Translations under genes and position numbers: made by a program | The notes under the pieces: generated by a model | The model's database searches: none | Told to the model about the DNA's origin: nothing | The model's input: the letters and a program-made list of their open reading frames with translations, nothing else | NCBI RefSeq assembly: GCF_947260015.1 | Contig: NZ_CAMYOM010000025.1 | Location: 1-50,007 of the forward strand | From: an uncultured Eudoraea sp. | GTDB taxonomy: Bacteria; Bacteroidota; Bacteroidia; Flavobacteriales; Flavobacteriaceae | DNA: 50,007 bases | Direction: 5' to 3' | Part shown: one piece after another, positions 6,875 to 17,658 of the stretch | Position numbering within the stretch: the stretch's first letter is position 1 | How the letters are laid out: each line of letters opens with the position of its first letter

Positions 6875-9800
6875 CCTCTTTATTGTTTAGTTCAATGAAC
6901 TGCAAATAGTCGGAGTTTTTGCCTACAAGAATATATTCCTTTCCGTCAATGATAATGGGAACCATATCCTTGACGTCCCCGGTAGCAAAAAAACCGCTAT
7001 CAGAGGAGCCTAGTGCCTCAAAGTTACCTTTACCGTCCCCTTTTAGGAAAAGTCCGGTACCTGCATCATTTCTGGGAGTTTCAACTTCGGACCTGAATAA
7101 GTTGCCGGCAATGATAGCATCGAGATTGGAATCCCCATCAAAATCCTGAACAATGATTTGGTTTATGCTCGAAATCTGTGCAATATTGGGTAGTTGATGG
7201 AGTATAAAGGCGCCGTCTCTATTTTCAATATAAACACTCGCAAAGGATTTGATTTCATAATGCAGGGATTTTTCCAGATATTCATCCGTATAAACATCTT
7301 CCAAAGTGGCAGTAGAAAATGAGTTATAGTCCTTAAATTTTTTCTTTATTCCTGGCATCTGTTGCGAGGAACACTCCCTTCCTCTAAGAGGATATTTCTT
7401 ACCACCATTAAAATAGCTGAGAACAATATCATTTTTATTGTTATTATCAAAATCATTAAAATATATGTCGAAGGTTTCTTCATTACTGGCTTTATACTTA
7501 TAATTAAGGCCCAGGTTCCCAACTAGCAGATCCATATCGCCGTCCTTGTCAAAATCGCCTTGTTTAATGCTGAACCACCATCCGTTAGTATCATCCAAAT
7601 CCAATTGTTCAGTAATGTTTTTAAATTGACCTCCTATATTCTTGAAAACGGTAATTGGCATCCATTCACCCACCACTATTAAATCTGTCCATCCATCATT
7701 GTCATAATCTGTCCAGCTGGCATCGGTTACCATACCCAATTTTTCCAATGAGGGGGCAACTTTATGAGTTGCATCTGCAAACTTCGGAATTCCTTTGGTA
7801 CTTATGTTTTCCAACAAGTAGCTCTTAGCAGGTAATGGATAATTCCCCGGGACCAGGCGGCCTCCTACAAACAAATCCAGATCCCCGTCTTTGTCATAGT
7901 CAAAACTATGAACGCGCGAACCACTTGTAATCATTGGCGGTAATGCAGTAGTCGATTTTGTAAATTTCCCATGTCCGTTATTTACGTAAAAACGATCCTG
8001 TAAGTTTATGGAATTATAATCAAACTCATTACCACCACTTACCATATAGATATCGTTGTCTCCGTCACTATCCGCATCAAAAATAAGGACGCCCATATCT
8101 TCTAATTCCTTATCCCTCGCAATAGGATCTATATTCTGCTTTGTGAATCCATTTTTAGTTTGAAGATAGATTCCTGCCTCAGACTGGGAGGCGCCTCCTA
8201 TAATAAAATCCTCCATCTGATCCCCATTTAAATCTCCAACCGCCAGGCTCGGGCCAAAGGTGGATGTTTGATGGGGCAACAGAATTTCCTTGGCAAAATC
8301 ATTATAGTAATTTTCAATATGTTTGTGTTGCACTATTATCGTGGAGTCTTTTTCGGTCATAAAAAGTTTTTCCGGAGGATCTTTTGGCAACTGCTCACTA
8401 TCCACAGCATCTTTATAATTTAAGGTAAGAAATTGGTTTGCAGTAATATCATTTAGCAATTGTGTTTTTCCATCGGGCCATTCTATAAAGACCGTTTTAA
8501 CGGTATTCACCTTACCTAATCCAAAATGCATTTGCGGGGCAACGGAGGATTGGAATCCCCGGGTGAGTGTCATTTCACCATACTGTTTATTTTCACCGGA
8601 ATTGATTGTAGCCTTCACCCCTATACCAAATGGGTTTTTATCCGTTCCTTGAAATTTAAGGGTGAGATGGTTGTTTTGGGTTGAACTGGTATTCTCAAAT
8701 ACAGCGGCTTCATCATCTATATTATTGGTAACAATTTCCAAATCCCCATCATTATCCAAATCCACGTAGAGGCCGCCATTAGAGAATCCCTTATAACTGA
8801 TGCCCCAGGCCTTATTCATTTCAGTAAAGGTGAGATCTCCGTTGTTTTTAAAGGCAAAATTATCTATTTTTTCAGATGGTATGGCCAGGCTTCTTTCAAG
8901 CGTACTTCCTTGAGGGCCTTTAGTGTTTTTCAATGCCAAAAAATAATCTCTATTGTTAATTTCCCTTCGGGTGCCGTTGGAGATATAAATATCCTTCCAA
9001 CCATCATTATCCAAATCCACAATAAGTGGCCCCCAGCTCCAATCTGTTGAGGATATTCCGGCTAGTCTGGACACATTGCTGAAATCGGGAAGTGAATCGT
9101 GCAACATTCCATTGTTCATCTGCAAGCTGTTCTGCATGTATTGATAGTGAAAACCAGAATTTACCGTGCTCCAAAATAAATCTGGATTCATACTTGCCAT
9201 ATTGGCTTTAGCCCTGCGGTTATCTTTAGGAGTCATATCCACCTGCATTATATCCAATAATTGATCATTGTTAAAATCGGCAATATCAACACCCATTCCG
9301 TAAAAAGAGGTGTTTTTAGTCAGATTTTTAAGTTGATCACTAAAAGTTCCGTTTTTATTATTGATAAATAAATAATCCGGCGTACTGAAGTCGTTAGAAA
9401 CATAAATATCTGGCCAGCCGTCACTATTTAAATCACCTACGGTTGCACTTAAGGTAAGGCCAAAACTTGCCAAACCGGCCTCTTTAGATACGTCTGTAAA
9501 TGCTTTGCCGTCGTTTCTATATAGTTTATCAGTTTCAATTTCCTTCGGGGAACCTTTTTTAAAGGCATAGAAACTATTAGGGGCATTAAAGGGGGTAGGG
9601 GGGTAATTGGCTAAATACATATCCAAATCCCCATCCCTGTCATAATCAAAAAAAGTGGCCTGCACACTATTCCCAATATCGGCCAGGCCATAAGATGTGG
9701 CTTTTTCAGTAAAAGTATTGTCACCATTGTTGATATAGAGCTGATTTTCCTTAGTACCAAATTTTCCGCCAACCGAACAATAAATATCAAGAAAACCATC

Positions 9801-10169
9801 ATTGTTAACGTCGGCCATCGTAACCCCTGTATACCATCGGGAATCACCACTTATCCCGGCTTTATCAGTTATGTCCTCGAACTGCAGATTGCCCTTGTTT
9901 AAATAGAGTTTATTGGAAACCATGTTACCTGTAAAAAAAAGGTCAGTCAGGCCATCATTATTTATATCACCGGCAGAAACGCCGCCACCCATATATAAAT
10001 ATGCATAGGAGAAATAATTAAGGGAGTCGTTTTCGACAAGGACATTGGAAAATGAAATTCCGGTTTTTTCCTTATCCAGTTGATTGAATATTCTTTTTTC
10101 CGGCTCTTGTTGTTTTGTACAGGAAAAGACAAAAATTGAGCTTATACCCATTAGAAAGACCCACTTCAT
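6837..10169 (-). CDS. FG-GAP/VCBS repeat protein with UnbV (ASPIC) domain, lipoprotein
   Basis: An 1110-residue surface-type lipoprotein (signal ISSIFVFSC, Cys about 17). It has many FG-GAP-like calcium-binding repeats of the form DxNxDGxxD, such as [23 protein letters not shown] and [11 protein letters not shown], which predict a beta-propeller. An ASPIC/UnbV segment lies in the middle ([20 protein letters not shown], then [11 protein letters not shown]), with a second set of repeats after it. Such proteins sit next to SusC/SusD genes in many Bacteroidota and are thought to help bind or process glycans at the surface; their biochemistry is poorly known. It lies downstream of SusD behind a strong terminator, so it may need its own promoter or read-through. 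Confidence 0.9.
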   Translation of the reverse strand: MKWVFLMGISSIFVFSCTKQQEPEKRIFNQLDKEKTGISFSNVLVENDSLNYFSYAYLYMGGGVSAGDINNDGLTDLFFTGNMVSNKLYLNKGNLQFEDITDKAGISGDSRWYTGVTMADVNNDGFLDIYCSVGGKFGTKENQLYINNGDNTFTEKATSYGLADIGNSVQATFFDYDRDGDLDMYLANYPPTPFNAPNSFYAFKKGSPKEIETDKLYRNDGKAFTDVSKEAGLASFGLTLSATVGDLNSDGWPDIYVSNDFSTPDYLFINNKNGTFSDQLKNLTKNTSFYGMGVDIADFNNDQLLDIMQVDMTPKDNRRAKANMASMNPDLFWSTVNSGFHYQYMQNSLQMNNGMLHDSLPDFSNVSRLAGISSTDWSWGPLIVDLDNDGWKDIYISNGTRREINNRDYFLALKNTKGPQGSTLERSLAIPSEKIDNFAFKNNGDLTFTEMNKAWGISYKGFSNGGLYVDLDNDGDLEIVTNNIDDEAAVFENTSSTQNNHLTLKFQGTDKNPFGIGVKATINSGENKQYGEMTLTRGFQSSVAPQMHFGLGKVNTVKTVFIEWPDGKTQLLNDITANQFLTLNYKDAVDSEQLPKDPPEKLFMTEKDSTIIVQHKHIENYYNDFAKEILLPHQTSTFGPSLAVGDLNGDQMEDFIIGGASQSEAGIYLQTKNGFTKQNIDPIARDKELEDMGVLIFDADSDGDNDIYMVSGGNEFDYNSINLQDRFYVNNGHGKFTKSTTALPPMITSGSRVHSFDYDKDGDLDLFVGGRLVPGNYPLPAKSYLLENISTKGIPKFADATHKVAPSLEKLGMVTDASWTDYDNDGWTDLIVVGEWMPITVFKNIGGQFKNITEQLDLDDTNGWWFSIKQGDFDKDGDMDLLVGNLGLNYKYKASNEETFDIYFNDFDNNNKNDIVLSYFNGGKKYPLRGRECSSQQMPGIKKKFKDYNSFSTATLEDVYTDEYLEKSLHYEIKSFASVYIENRDGAFILHQLPNIAQISSINQIIVQDFDGDSNLDAIIAGNLFRSEVETPRNDAGTGLFLKGDGKGNFEALGSSDSGFFATGDVKDMVPIIIDGKEYILVGKNSDYLQFIELNNKEAKNSAIALRHPL

Positions 10170-10236
10170 ACTAAAAATTTAAATAAAAGTAAAGATAGGT
10201 ATTTGGCTAATTTTAATATTAAAAAAAATAAAAAAA

Positions 10237-10263
10237 GCAGGGCATTGGTTTTCAATGCCCTGC
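10237..10263 (-). terminator. Rho-independent terminator after susD
   Basis: Hairpin GCAGGGCATTG, loop, CAATGCCCTGC, followed on the minus strand by a long T-rich tract (10222-10236). It sits 26 bases beyond the SusD stop and separates it from the FG-GAP gene. Confidence 0.88.
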
Positions 10264-10288
10264 TAAAATAATTGTTAAAACTAATATA

Positions 10289-12001
10289 CTAGTATCCTGG
10301 ATTTTGTTGTAAAATATTTCCACTTAAATCTATTGCTCCTAAAGGTATAGGCAAAAGATCATTTGTGGCTGTATAAGGAAGCACCTTCGGACCAAAGTTT
10401 TCAATAGTTCGGGTTTCATTAGCGACATATTCATTAATCACAGTAACACTATTGCCCCACCTTCGGAGATCAAACAAACGACCACCTTCCATTCCAAGCT
10501 CCAAACGTCGCTCAAAACGCACAGCCTTTCTTGCGTAAGCCTGGTCAGGGAAAGAAGGATATGGTTCTATCTGATAGTTAGCTGCATCAGCACCTGATTC
10601 ATCCTTAACATAGGTCATGTTTTTTGCCCTGTTCCTTACTTCGTTAACCCAGGTTAAGGCAGAAGCAACATCACCTGTTTCTACCGCCGCTTCGGCAGCC
10701 ATTAATAACACATCTGAAAATCTCATAATGTGATAGTTTATTCCAGAGCGTTGCTGACCCCAATCACCAGTTCCCTGGTTAGCAGTTTCTCCGTTATGGT
10801 AAACGTTTTTCTTCGGGAGGTAGGGTCCTGAAATATCACTAAATCCTGCACGGATCCAATCTTTTCCAGGATGTACTTCATAACCGTTATAATCTATACC
10901 TCTTCGCCCAACCGTAAAGTCCAGTCTTGGATCTAACGGCCCTGTATGCGGGGTCCATGTATCACCACCCGTATCATCGTTTTCAGTACCGGCTGAATTA
11001 ACACCAGCATCATTTGTAACGTCGGTTTGGTTAAAGGTGTCCAGCAAAGGTAAACCAGCACCATCAGTTTGAAATGCATTTACCAAATCCTGGGTTGGCA
11101 CGTAAAATCCACAACATGACCCGTAAGGTCCTCCATTAGGGTGGTTCAAAGTTCCTCCATCGTTCCCGTTAAAAGACAGTGCGTCATCGGCTGTAAACTG
11201 AATGGCTAAAAGAGACTCTACACTGTTTTCCGCCGCAAGACGGAAATTATCGACATATTCGCCAATAAGTGCAAATGGCCCATTGTCAATTACGTCCTTA
11301 AGATATGTAAGAGCAGTAGCCCATTCGGTTTGCTGAAGATGAACTTTACCCAGATAGGCCTTGGCAGTCCATTGAGTTGGTCTTCCAACATCAGATTGCG
11401 TTGTAGGAAGGTTTGCAATAGCAAATTCAAAGTCAGCTTCTATCTGATCCCAAATAGGACCCGGATTTGGCTGGTTAAATTCTACGGCAGCAAAATTCTC
11501 TTCACTAATATATGGTACATTCCCCCACATTCTTTGTAATTCAAAATTAAAATGCCCTCTTAAAAACCTGGCTTCCGCCAATTTACCTGAAAGATCGGCA
11601 CCTTCAATACCGGCAATCAGGCTAATCACCGCGTTAGATCTTTGAACACCTGCAAATAACGATTCCCATTTTCCAAGAATATATGGATTTGATGTAGACC
11701 AGTTATAAACTTCAACTTCAAAAAGATCTGCCTGATCTCCATCTGTACTACCCTTATGGGCATCATCAGATAATACATCCAGCCACCAGTTGTCACCAGA
11801 AGCCGCAAAACCATTACCTGTAAGGTTATTTCTTACGCCATCCAAAGTAGAGTAGGCACCGATCAGCAATAGATCCACACCTGCTTCGTTTTGAAGGGCA
11901 GCATCACTTAAAGCCCCAACCGCGGGAACTTCAGTAAATTCATCACCACAAGAAACTAGCGCAGTGAAAAACAAAATGTAATAAATTAAACTCTTTTTCA
12001 T
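10289..12001 (-). CDS. RagB/SusD family nutrient-uptake outer-membrane lipoprotein
   Basis: A 570-residue SusD-type protein: the extracellular, helix-rich (TPR-like) substrate-binding lid of a SusCD transporter. The lipoprotein signal is FFTALVSCGDE (Cys about 18). The C-terminal region shows hallmarks of the family, including NYHIMRFSDVLLMAAEAA, ALTWVNEVRNRA and RRLELGMEGGRLFDLRRWG, and it ends with DLSGNILQQNPGY. It begins 5 bases after the SusC stop, so the two are co-transcribed. The transported glycan cannot be deduced; nearby GH130 and esterase genes hint at an oligosaccharide. Confidence 0.95.
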   Translation of the reverse strand: MKKSLIYYILFFTALVSCGDEFTEVPAVGALSDAALQNEAGVDLLLIGAYSTLDGVRNNLTGNGFAASGDNWWLDVLSDDAHKGSTDGDQADLFEVEVYNWSTSNPYILGKWESLFAGVQRSNAVISLIAGIEGADLSGKLAEARFLRGHFNFELQRMWGNVPYISEENFAAVEFNQPNPGPIWDQIEADFEFAIANLPTTQSDVGRPTQWTAKAYLGKVHLQQTEWATALTYLKDVIDNGPFALIGEYVDNFRLAAENSVESLLAIQFTADDALSFNGNDGGTLNHPNGGPYGSCCGFYVPTQDLVNAFQTDGAGLPLLDTFNQTDVTNDAGVNSAGTENDDTGGDTWTPHTGPLDPRLDFTVGRRGIDYNGYEVHPGKDWIRAGFSDISGPYLPKKNVYHNGETANQGTGDWGQQRSGINYHIMRFSDVLLMAAEAAVETGDVASALTWVNEVRNRAKNMTYVKDESGADAANYQIEPYPSFPDQAYARKAVRFERRLELGMEGGRLFDLRRWGNSVTVINEYVANETRTIENFGPKVLPYTATNDLLPIPLGAIDLSGNILQQNPGY

Positions 12002-12006
12002 AGTAT

Positions 12007-15000
12007 TTATAATTTAAGATTAACGCCAAAAGTCCATATTTGAGATGGCGGATATACTTGATAATCAGCTCCCAAAGTTAAGTTGTCATCGGAAATAAGT
12101 TCGGGATCAAAGCCATTATAATCTGTTATTGTAAACAAATTGGTAGCTTGAATATAGAACCTTAGAGAGGTGAAACCAATTTTATCCAGTGTTTGTGAAG
12201 GCAAACTCCACCCAAACTGCAAGTTTTTAAGCCTGAAGAAAGAACCATCCTCTACAAAGTAAGAGTTTGGTAGCGTTTCACTATTCGTAATTGAATTACT
12301 CAAAGCGGGCAAAGTTGTATTCGTATTAGTTGGAGTCCATGAATTCAAAACTCTTGTACTTCTATTTCCACCTACAAAAGTAGGGAAATCGGTAAATATT
12401 TTATTGTAATTCCAGAGATCATTACCCTGGGATCCATAAAAGAACAATTGAATATCAAATCCTTTATAACTTGAAGTAAGATTGATACCATAGGTAAAGT
12501 CCGGATGCGGGCTACCAATATAATCACGATCGTCATCATCAATGGTACCATTACCGTCTACGTCCTGGTATATAAATCTTCCGGTATCATCTAAACCAGT
12601 AACAACCCGTCCATAATATTCCGAAATGGGCTGGCCAACTTGTGTTCTTGTAAAGGCACCGCCCCTTAGATCACTTCTACCTGTTTGAAAATCACTAATT
12701 AACTGCTCAACCTCATTCTTATAATGTGAAATAGTTACATTGGTGCCAAAAGTCCAACCGCTATCCCAGGAATTGTTATATCCTATGCCCAGATCGAAAC
12801 CGGTATTTTTGATATTTCCTAAATTTACCAGGGGAGCCTGGGCATCAATAGCAGTAGTGCTGATTAAGCTATTATCACGGGTGATCAAATCCTTGGTCTT
12901 AATCTGATACACGTCCAGGTCCAAATTAAATTTGTTGTCCCAAAGTCCCAGTTCCAAACCAATGTTGGTAGACTCACTTGTCTCCCATTTTAAATCAGGA
13001 TTTCCCACCTGGTCCAATATTGCCCCTGTTGAGATTGTCCCACCATTTATAGCATAATTAGCAAACTGATCGTTCAAACTAGAAATGTTGATAGTTGGGT
13101 TGGAGGCAGGTAAAGTTTGATTTCCCAATTGTCCCCAGGAAGCTTTTAACTTTAACCTACTTACAGTAGCACCTTGTGGGAACCAGCCATTATTACTAAT
13201 TACCCAACCTCCACTGAAGGAAGGAAAGGTTTGACTCTTATTGTCGCCCAGAAAACGAGAGGATTTATCGTTACGAACAGTAACCGTTGCAAAATATTTC
13301 CCCTGAAAGGACCAGTTGGCTGTTCCGAAAAGCGAAAATAATGTATTTCCACCATCAAAGGCTTCACCTATGGTAGGAGGAGAAGAACCATTGCTCAATA
13401 AATAGAAATCAGGCGTTTCGAAAAGATATCCATTCCGACTAACGGTTTTACCTTTACTGTTATCTGCAACTGATTCTAATCCAACAAGTGCGTTTATATT
13501 ATGCTCACCAAAAGTGTTTTTGTAATTAAGGGTATTAGTCCAGGTCCAGTTATAATTATCGATATTTTGCTCGGTAAGGGTATTGGTACCCAGTGGTTCA
13601 CCATGTTCAGGATCCAAAGCCTGGAAAGTTCTGCTATCAAAAGATTCCATGAGTCCGCTAAAGGTGGTTTTAAAAGTTAGGTTGTTTACGATTTCTGCAC
13701 GAAGATAAACATCCCCAAAAACCCTTAACAACTTGTTATAGTCATCGGCAGCCCGTGACAATTGCGCCAGGGGATTCCTGGCATTACCGGTACCCTGTGT
13801 TGTGGATGAGCCTCCAAACCCTCCGGTATCGTCAAAAAGAGGAATCAAAGGGTTGCTTCTCAAACCATTTTCAAAAGCCTCGGAATTGCCATTTTGGGTG
13901 TTTGAGAAAGAAGCGGTCAAATGCTCTCCAATAAATACCCTGTCTGATATCTTGAATTCGGAATTTAAACGTGTCAGACCTTGTTCAAATCCTGTATTTA
14001 ATTGCACCCCTTGTCTGTCCAAATAATTTACAGACATAAAGAATTTGCCAGATTCAGTTCCGTTCTGAATAGATACTGAGGCATTTGTAGTCGGTGCATC
14101 ACGTGTAATAGCCTCCAACCAATTGGTTCCACCAGGGGTAACTCTTGCAGTGGCCGGTGCACGTACAATTGGATTGTAGGATGCAACCCTGCTATACCCC
14201 TGCAATGTGGAAGGTACGGTAGGTGTTGGTCCGCTTCCGTATTGAGGGTGCGTCAAGGCAGACCCGTCATTGGCAAGCCCGGCCCAGATCATGTCGGCAT
14301 GCTGTTGTGGATTTAACAGATCGGGGAGGTTAGTTGCTCTTGAAAATCCAGTATATACATCAACTGATAGCTCAACTTTATCCATATTGTATCCACCACT
14401 TTTAGTAGTAATGATAACAACACCATTAGCAGCCCTGGCGCCATAAATGGCTGCCGAAGCATCTTTTAGTACGTTCATCTGTTCAATATCAGCCGGGTTA
14501 ATACTGTTCAATACATTAGGATTATCCGTTTGAACCCCGTCGATAATATACAATGGATTGGTATTGTTGCTCGTACCAAAACCACGAATATTTACCTTGG
14601 GCGATGCTCCCGGAGCACCGGCGTCAATAACCGTCACACCAGTTACCCTACCTTGCAATGCTTCTGCGGCATTTACGATTGGAGCTTTTACAGCTTCGGA
14701 AATATCTACCGAAGAAACCGCCCCTGAGATATCGCCTCTTGTCTGTGTGCCATATCCTGTAACAATCACCTCACTAAGCTGACTGGCATCTTCAATCATG
14801 CTAACGTTAATAGAGGTTCTGTTGTCTACAGCAATTTCCTGTGTAGCAAAACCAATATAACTTATTACCAGGGTAGCACTACCAGCAACTTCAAGGGTAT
14901 AATTACCGTCAAAATCTGTCTGTGTTCCATTTGAGGTACCTTTTTCAACAACGCTGGCTCCAGGAAGTGGTGCCCCGGTGTCATCTGTTACTATCCCCGT

Positions 15001-15165
15001 AACAGTAGCTTGTGAAATAACTGTTAAGACCTCTTCATTATTCGTTTTGGTATTTGCATGGGCAAATTGTGCTCCAAGGAAAACCAACATCGATAAAAAC
15101 TTAATTCCGAACGAAACAGTCCTTCTTTTAAGTTTTAACGAATGATAATCGCATTTTTGAATCAT
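12007..15165 (-). CDS. SusC/RagA family TonB-linked outer-membrane transporter
   Basis: A 1052-residue SusC-like barrel. The N-terminus has an extended signal region (hydrophobic FLSMLVFLGAQFAHA). A CarboxypepD-regulatory-like domain follows (VTGIVTDDTGAPLPGASVVE, then DGNYTLEVAG). The TonB-dependent plug comes next (SEVIVTGYGTQTRGDISGAV, NIRGFGTSNNTNPLYIIDGV, DASAAIYGARAANGVVIITT), then the beta-barrel ending TFGVNLKL. The energy-coupled pore works with SusD as lid. No sigma/anti-sigma pair or hybrid sensor flanks it. The upstream region holds a decayed gene, so its regulator may have been lost. Confidence 0.95.
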   Translation of the reverse strand: MIQKCDYHSLKLKRRTVSFGIKFLSMLVFLGAQFAHANTKTNNEEVLTVISQATVTGIVTDDTGAPLPGASVVEKGTSNGTQTDFDGNYTLEVAGSATLVISYIGFATQEIAVDNRTSINVSMIEDASQLSEVIVTGYGTQTRGDISGAVSSVDISEAVKAPIVNAAEALQGRVTGVTVIDAGAPGASPKVNIRGFGTSNNTNPLYIIDGVQTDNPNVLNSINPADIEQMNVLKDASAAIYGARAANGVVIITTKSGGYNMDKVELSVDVYTGFSRATNLPDLLNPQQHADMIWAGLANDGSALTHPQYGSGPTPTVPSTLQGYSRVASYNPIVRAPATARVTPGGTNWLEAITRDAPTTNASVSIQNGTESGKFFMSVNYLDRQGVQLNTGFEQGLTRLNSEFKISDRVFIGEHLTASFSNTQNGNSEAFENGLRSNPLIPLFDDTGGFGGSSTTQGTGNARNPLAQLSRAADDYNKLLRVFGDVYLRAEIVNNLTFKTTFSGLMESFDSRTFQALDPEHGEPLGTNTLTEQNIDNYNWTWTNTLNYKNTFGEHNINALVGLESVADNSKGKTVSRNGYLFETPDFYLLSNGSSPPTIGEAFDGGNTLFSLFGTANWSFQGKYFATVTVRNDKSSRFLGDNKSQTFPSFSGGWVISNNGWFPQGATVSRLKLKASWGQLGNQTLPASNPTINISSLNDQFANYAINGGTISTGAILDQVGNPDLKWETSESTNIGLELGLWDNKFNLDLDVYQIKTKDLITRDNSLISTTAIDAQAPLVNLGNIKNTGFDLGIGYNNSWDSGWTFGTNVTISHYKNEVEQLISDFQTGRSDLRGGAFTRTQVGQPISEYYGRVVTGLDDTGRFIYQDVDGNGTIDDDDRDYIGSPHPDFTYGINLTSSYKGFDIQLFFYGSQGNDLWNYNKIFTDFPTFVGGNRSTRVLNSWTPTNTNTTLPALSNSITNSETLPNSYFVEDGSFFRLKNLQFGWSLPSQTLDKIGFTSLRFYIQATNLFTITDYNGFDPELISDDNLTLGADYQVYPPSQIWTFGVNLKL

Positions 15166-15237
15166 AATCGTTTGTTGTTTAGTTAGCTTTAATTAATTGA
15201 TATTCATAGTGTTAACAGGCATTTAAGGCGAAAATGT

Positions 15238-15270
15238 TTGCGATAAATGTTAAAATAAATCATAAATTTG
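15238..15270 (+). promoter_or_regulatory. Consensus-like promoter pointing away from susC into a gene-free stretch
   Basis: TTG (15238-15240), 22 bases, then TAAATTTG (15263-15270) on the plus strand. It fits TTG-N17-23-TAnnTTTG, but the next plus-strand gene begins 670 bases later. In AT-rich DNA this could be chance. Confidence 0.3.
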
Positions 15271-15463
15271 GGATAATATTAGTAAAATTTAGTGAATTAT
15301 ATAAAAAACTATCATAATATTTTGTCTATTAGTAATCAAATAATGAATTATTAGGAATTTGTTATATATATAAATTTAGCATTTTGTGTTTTTTACAACA
15401 ATCATGGACGACTACTTTTTTTTAATAAAACAACACCTTTTAGGGTTAGCCAAAAGGTAGTGT

Positions 15464-15863
15464 TTATTTCGTTTCTGAGACTACCTTAATATTAAGGATA
15501 GCACAATTGCAATCATTCCCTTCTATTTTGCCAATCAAAAACGGATTATGTTGCGTTAATTCAATACTACTTTGCGCAGGTTGGAGAAATTAATTTTTAT
15601 TCTATAAAGCAATCATTTCAGTTAAGTTCAAAATTTTTCTTCAGCTTCATTGATTGACAAGCTGCATGTAAGTGTGTGTAACAGACCACTACTATTTTTA
15701 TAGTTTTAGCAGTTACATGGGTTCTTGTATCTAAAGACGTGGGCTGGATAAAAAAGGTACCGTCATAATTCGCTATCTAAGCATTCGAAAGAAGTGCGTT
15801 GCGCATATCTCCGGCTATCTCTATATCATTTGGAGCCATAAAATAAGTCTGGACCGATACCCA
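15464..15863 (-). pseudogene. Decayed minus-strand gene between SusC and GMC (family not recognised)
   Basis: Most of the 771-base gap 15166-15936 is this relic. From 15863 the frame reads VSVQTYFMAPNDIEIAGDMR..., hits an in-frame TAG at 15777-15779, continues with YDGTFFIQPTSLDTRTHVTA..., and ends at 15618. In another frame 15589-15464 reads QPAQSSIELTQHNPFLIGKI and IEGNDCNCAILNIKVVSETK before TAA. These look like ordinary protein sequence rather than random translation, so I read one gene broken by a nonsense change and a frameshift. I cannot name the family. A partial hairpin (about 15433-15460) lies at its 3' end. Confidence 0.5.
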
Positions 15864-15936
15864 TTATTAAATAAATAATGTAATTTGAGCTTGTAATTAG
15901 TAGAATAGAAGATTTAAAATTAGTTAAATAAACACT

Positions 15937-17655
15937 ATGCAAATAAAAGAATCATCATCTGTGTATGATGCGATAATAGTTGGTTCCGGTGCCGGCGGAG
16001 GCATGTCGGCCAAAGTATTAGCAGACGCCGGCCTGAAAATTGCCGTTGTTGAAGCAGGTCCTTTTTTTGATCCCGCAGATCCGGAGCAAACCACTCAGTT
16101 AAAATGGCCATATGAATCACCGAGAAGAGGCGCAAGTACTATCAGAGCCTTTGGTGAATTTGATATGGCATATGGTGGTTGGGAAATAGAAGGCGAACCT
16201 TATACACGTAAAGATGGTACAAAATTTGACTGGTTCAGGTCTCATATGCTGGGAGGCAGAACCAATCATTGGGGAAGAATATCACTCCGTTTTGGCCCTA
16301 AGGATTTTAAGCATAAAGATGTGGATGGTCTTGGTGACAATTGGCCAATAGGGTATGAAGATGTAAAACCATTTTACGATAAGGTAGACAAACTTATAGG
16401 TGTCTTCGGTACAAATGAAGGATTGCCTAACGATCCGGATGGATTTTTTCTGCCACCACCAAAACCAAGGCTACATGAGCTGGTATATATCAAAGGAGCA
16501 CGGAAGTCTAATATTCCGGTTATTCCTTCGAGAATGTCTATGCTAACAAAAAAAATAAATAATGATCGGGGAGTTTGCTTTTACTGCGGCCAATGTTCCC
16601 GTTCTTGCCAGGTATATGCCGATTTTTCTGCAGGTTCCTGTTTAATTTTCCCGGCTCAAAAAAGTGGGGGCCAGATAGACCTTTATGTAAATTCGGTGGT
16701 GCGGGAAGTAACTACCAATGAAGAAGGTAAAGCTACAGGTGTCTCTTATATAAGTAAAGACGACCGGAAAGAGTATAAATTAAAAGGCAAGGTAGTTGTC
16801 TTAGCAGCATCAGCCTGCAGTTCTGCACGGATTCTTCTGAATTCAAAAAGCAAACAACATCCTAACGGGCTGGGAAACAGCAGTAATATTGTAGGTAAAT
16901 ATCTTCACGACTCTACCGGAAGCAGCAGGGCCGGATTTATCCCGGGTCTGATGAATCGGAAAGTTTATAATGAAGATGGTGTAGGTGGAATGCATGTTTA
17001 TACCCCCTGGTGGCTTGATAATAAGAATTTGGATTTCCCAAGGGGTTATCATATTGAAATTTGGGGAGGAATGGGTATGCCTAATTATGGCTTTGGATTT
17101 AACCCTAATGAATTCAATAAATTTTTTGGTTTAACAACCGGAGGTTATGGTGAAAGTCTGCGCAAGGACGTTAAAAAATATTATGGTTCTGTCCTCGGTT
17201 TCGGTGGCCGGGGCGAGGCAATTGCAAGAGAAGATAACTATTGTGAAATAGATCCGACTACCGTAGATCAATTTGGAATCCCTGTGCTTCGATTCAATTA
17301 TAAATGGTCAAATTTTGAAAGAAATCAAGCCAGACATATGCAGTCTACATTTGAAGAACTCATCCACAATATGGGAGGAGAAGTGTTGGGTGATACTCCT
17401 TCAAAAGAAGAAGATTACGGTCTACTGGCTCCTGGCAGAATTATTCATGAAGTAGGAACTACCAGAATGGGCAATGATCCAAAAAATTCGGTAGTGAATA
17501 AATTTCAGCAGTTGCACGATGTCAATAATGTTTTTATTACAGATGCGGGACCTTTTGTTTCCCAAGGTGACAAAAACTGTACGTGGACCATTCTGGCTTT
17601 GTCATGGCGGACTTCGGATTATATAGTAGAACAATTAAAACAACAAAATATCTAA
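15937..17655 (+). CDS. GMC family FAD-dependent oxidoreductase with Cys cluster
   Basis: A 572-residue glucose-methanol-choline type dehydrogenase. The FAD-binding GSGAGG is at residues 16-21, followed by AVVEAGP. The second family signature is MLGGRTNHWGRISLRFGP, and the C-terminal FAD/catalytic region is VGTTRMGNDP ... ITDAGPF. Cysteines 214, 217, 220, 224 and 235 form a CxxCxxCxxxC...C pattern like the Fe-S site of three-subunit bacterial sugar dehydrogenases. The usual NPT near the C-terminus is NCT here. It is followed 3 bases later by its subunit 3, so it probably oxidises a sugar or sugar acid and passes electrons to a quinone or cytochrome. No own signal peptide is visible; it may be exported with its partner. 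Confidence 0.9.
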   Translation: MQIKESSSVYDAIIVGSGAGGGMSAKVLADAGLKIAVVEAGPFFDPADPEQTTQLKWPYESPRRGASTIRAFGEFDMAYGGWEIEGEPYTRKDGTKFDWFRSHMLGGRTNHWGRISLRFGPKDFKHKDVDGLGDNWPIGYEDVKPFYDKVDKLIGVFGTNEGLPNDPDGFFLPPPKPRLHELVYIKGARKSNIPVIPSRMSMLTKKINNDRGVCFYCGQCSRSCQVYADFSAGSCLIFPAQKSGGQIDLYVNSVVREVTTNEEGKATGVSYISKDDRKEYKLKGKVVVLAASACSSARILLNSKSKQHPNGLGNSSNIVGKYLHDSTGSSRAGFIPGLMNRKVYNEDGVGGMHVYTPWWLDNKNLDFPRGYHIEIWGGMGMPNYGFGFNPNEFNKFFGLTTGGYGESLRKDVKKYYGSVLGFGGRGEAIAREDNYCEIDPTTVDQFGIPVLRFNYKWSNFERNQARHMQSTFEELIHNMGGEVLGDTPSKEEDYGLLAPGRIIHEVGTTRMGNDPKNSVVNKFQQLHDVNNVFITDAGPFVSQGDKNCTWTILALSWRTSDYIVEQLKQQNI

Positions 17656-17658
17656 AAA

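Noticed and set aside
15484-15497. CCTTAATATTAAGG palindrome as an operator
   Set aside because: It falls inside the coding remnant (codons LNIKV), is short and AT-rich, and has no second copy near the susC or GMC starts.
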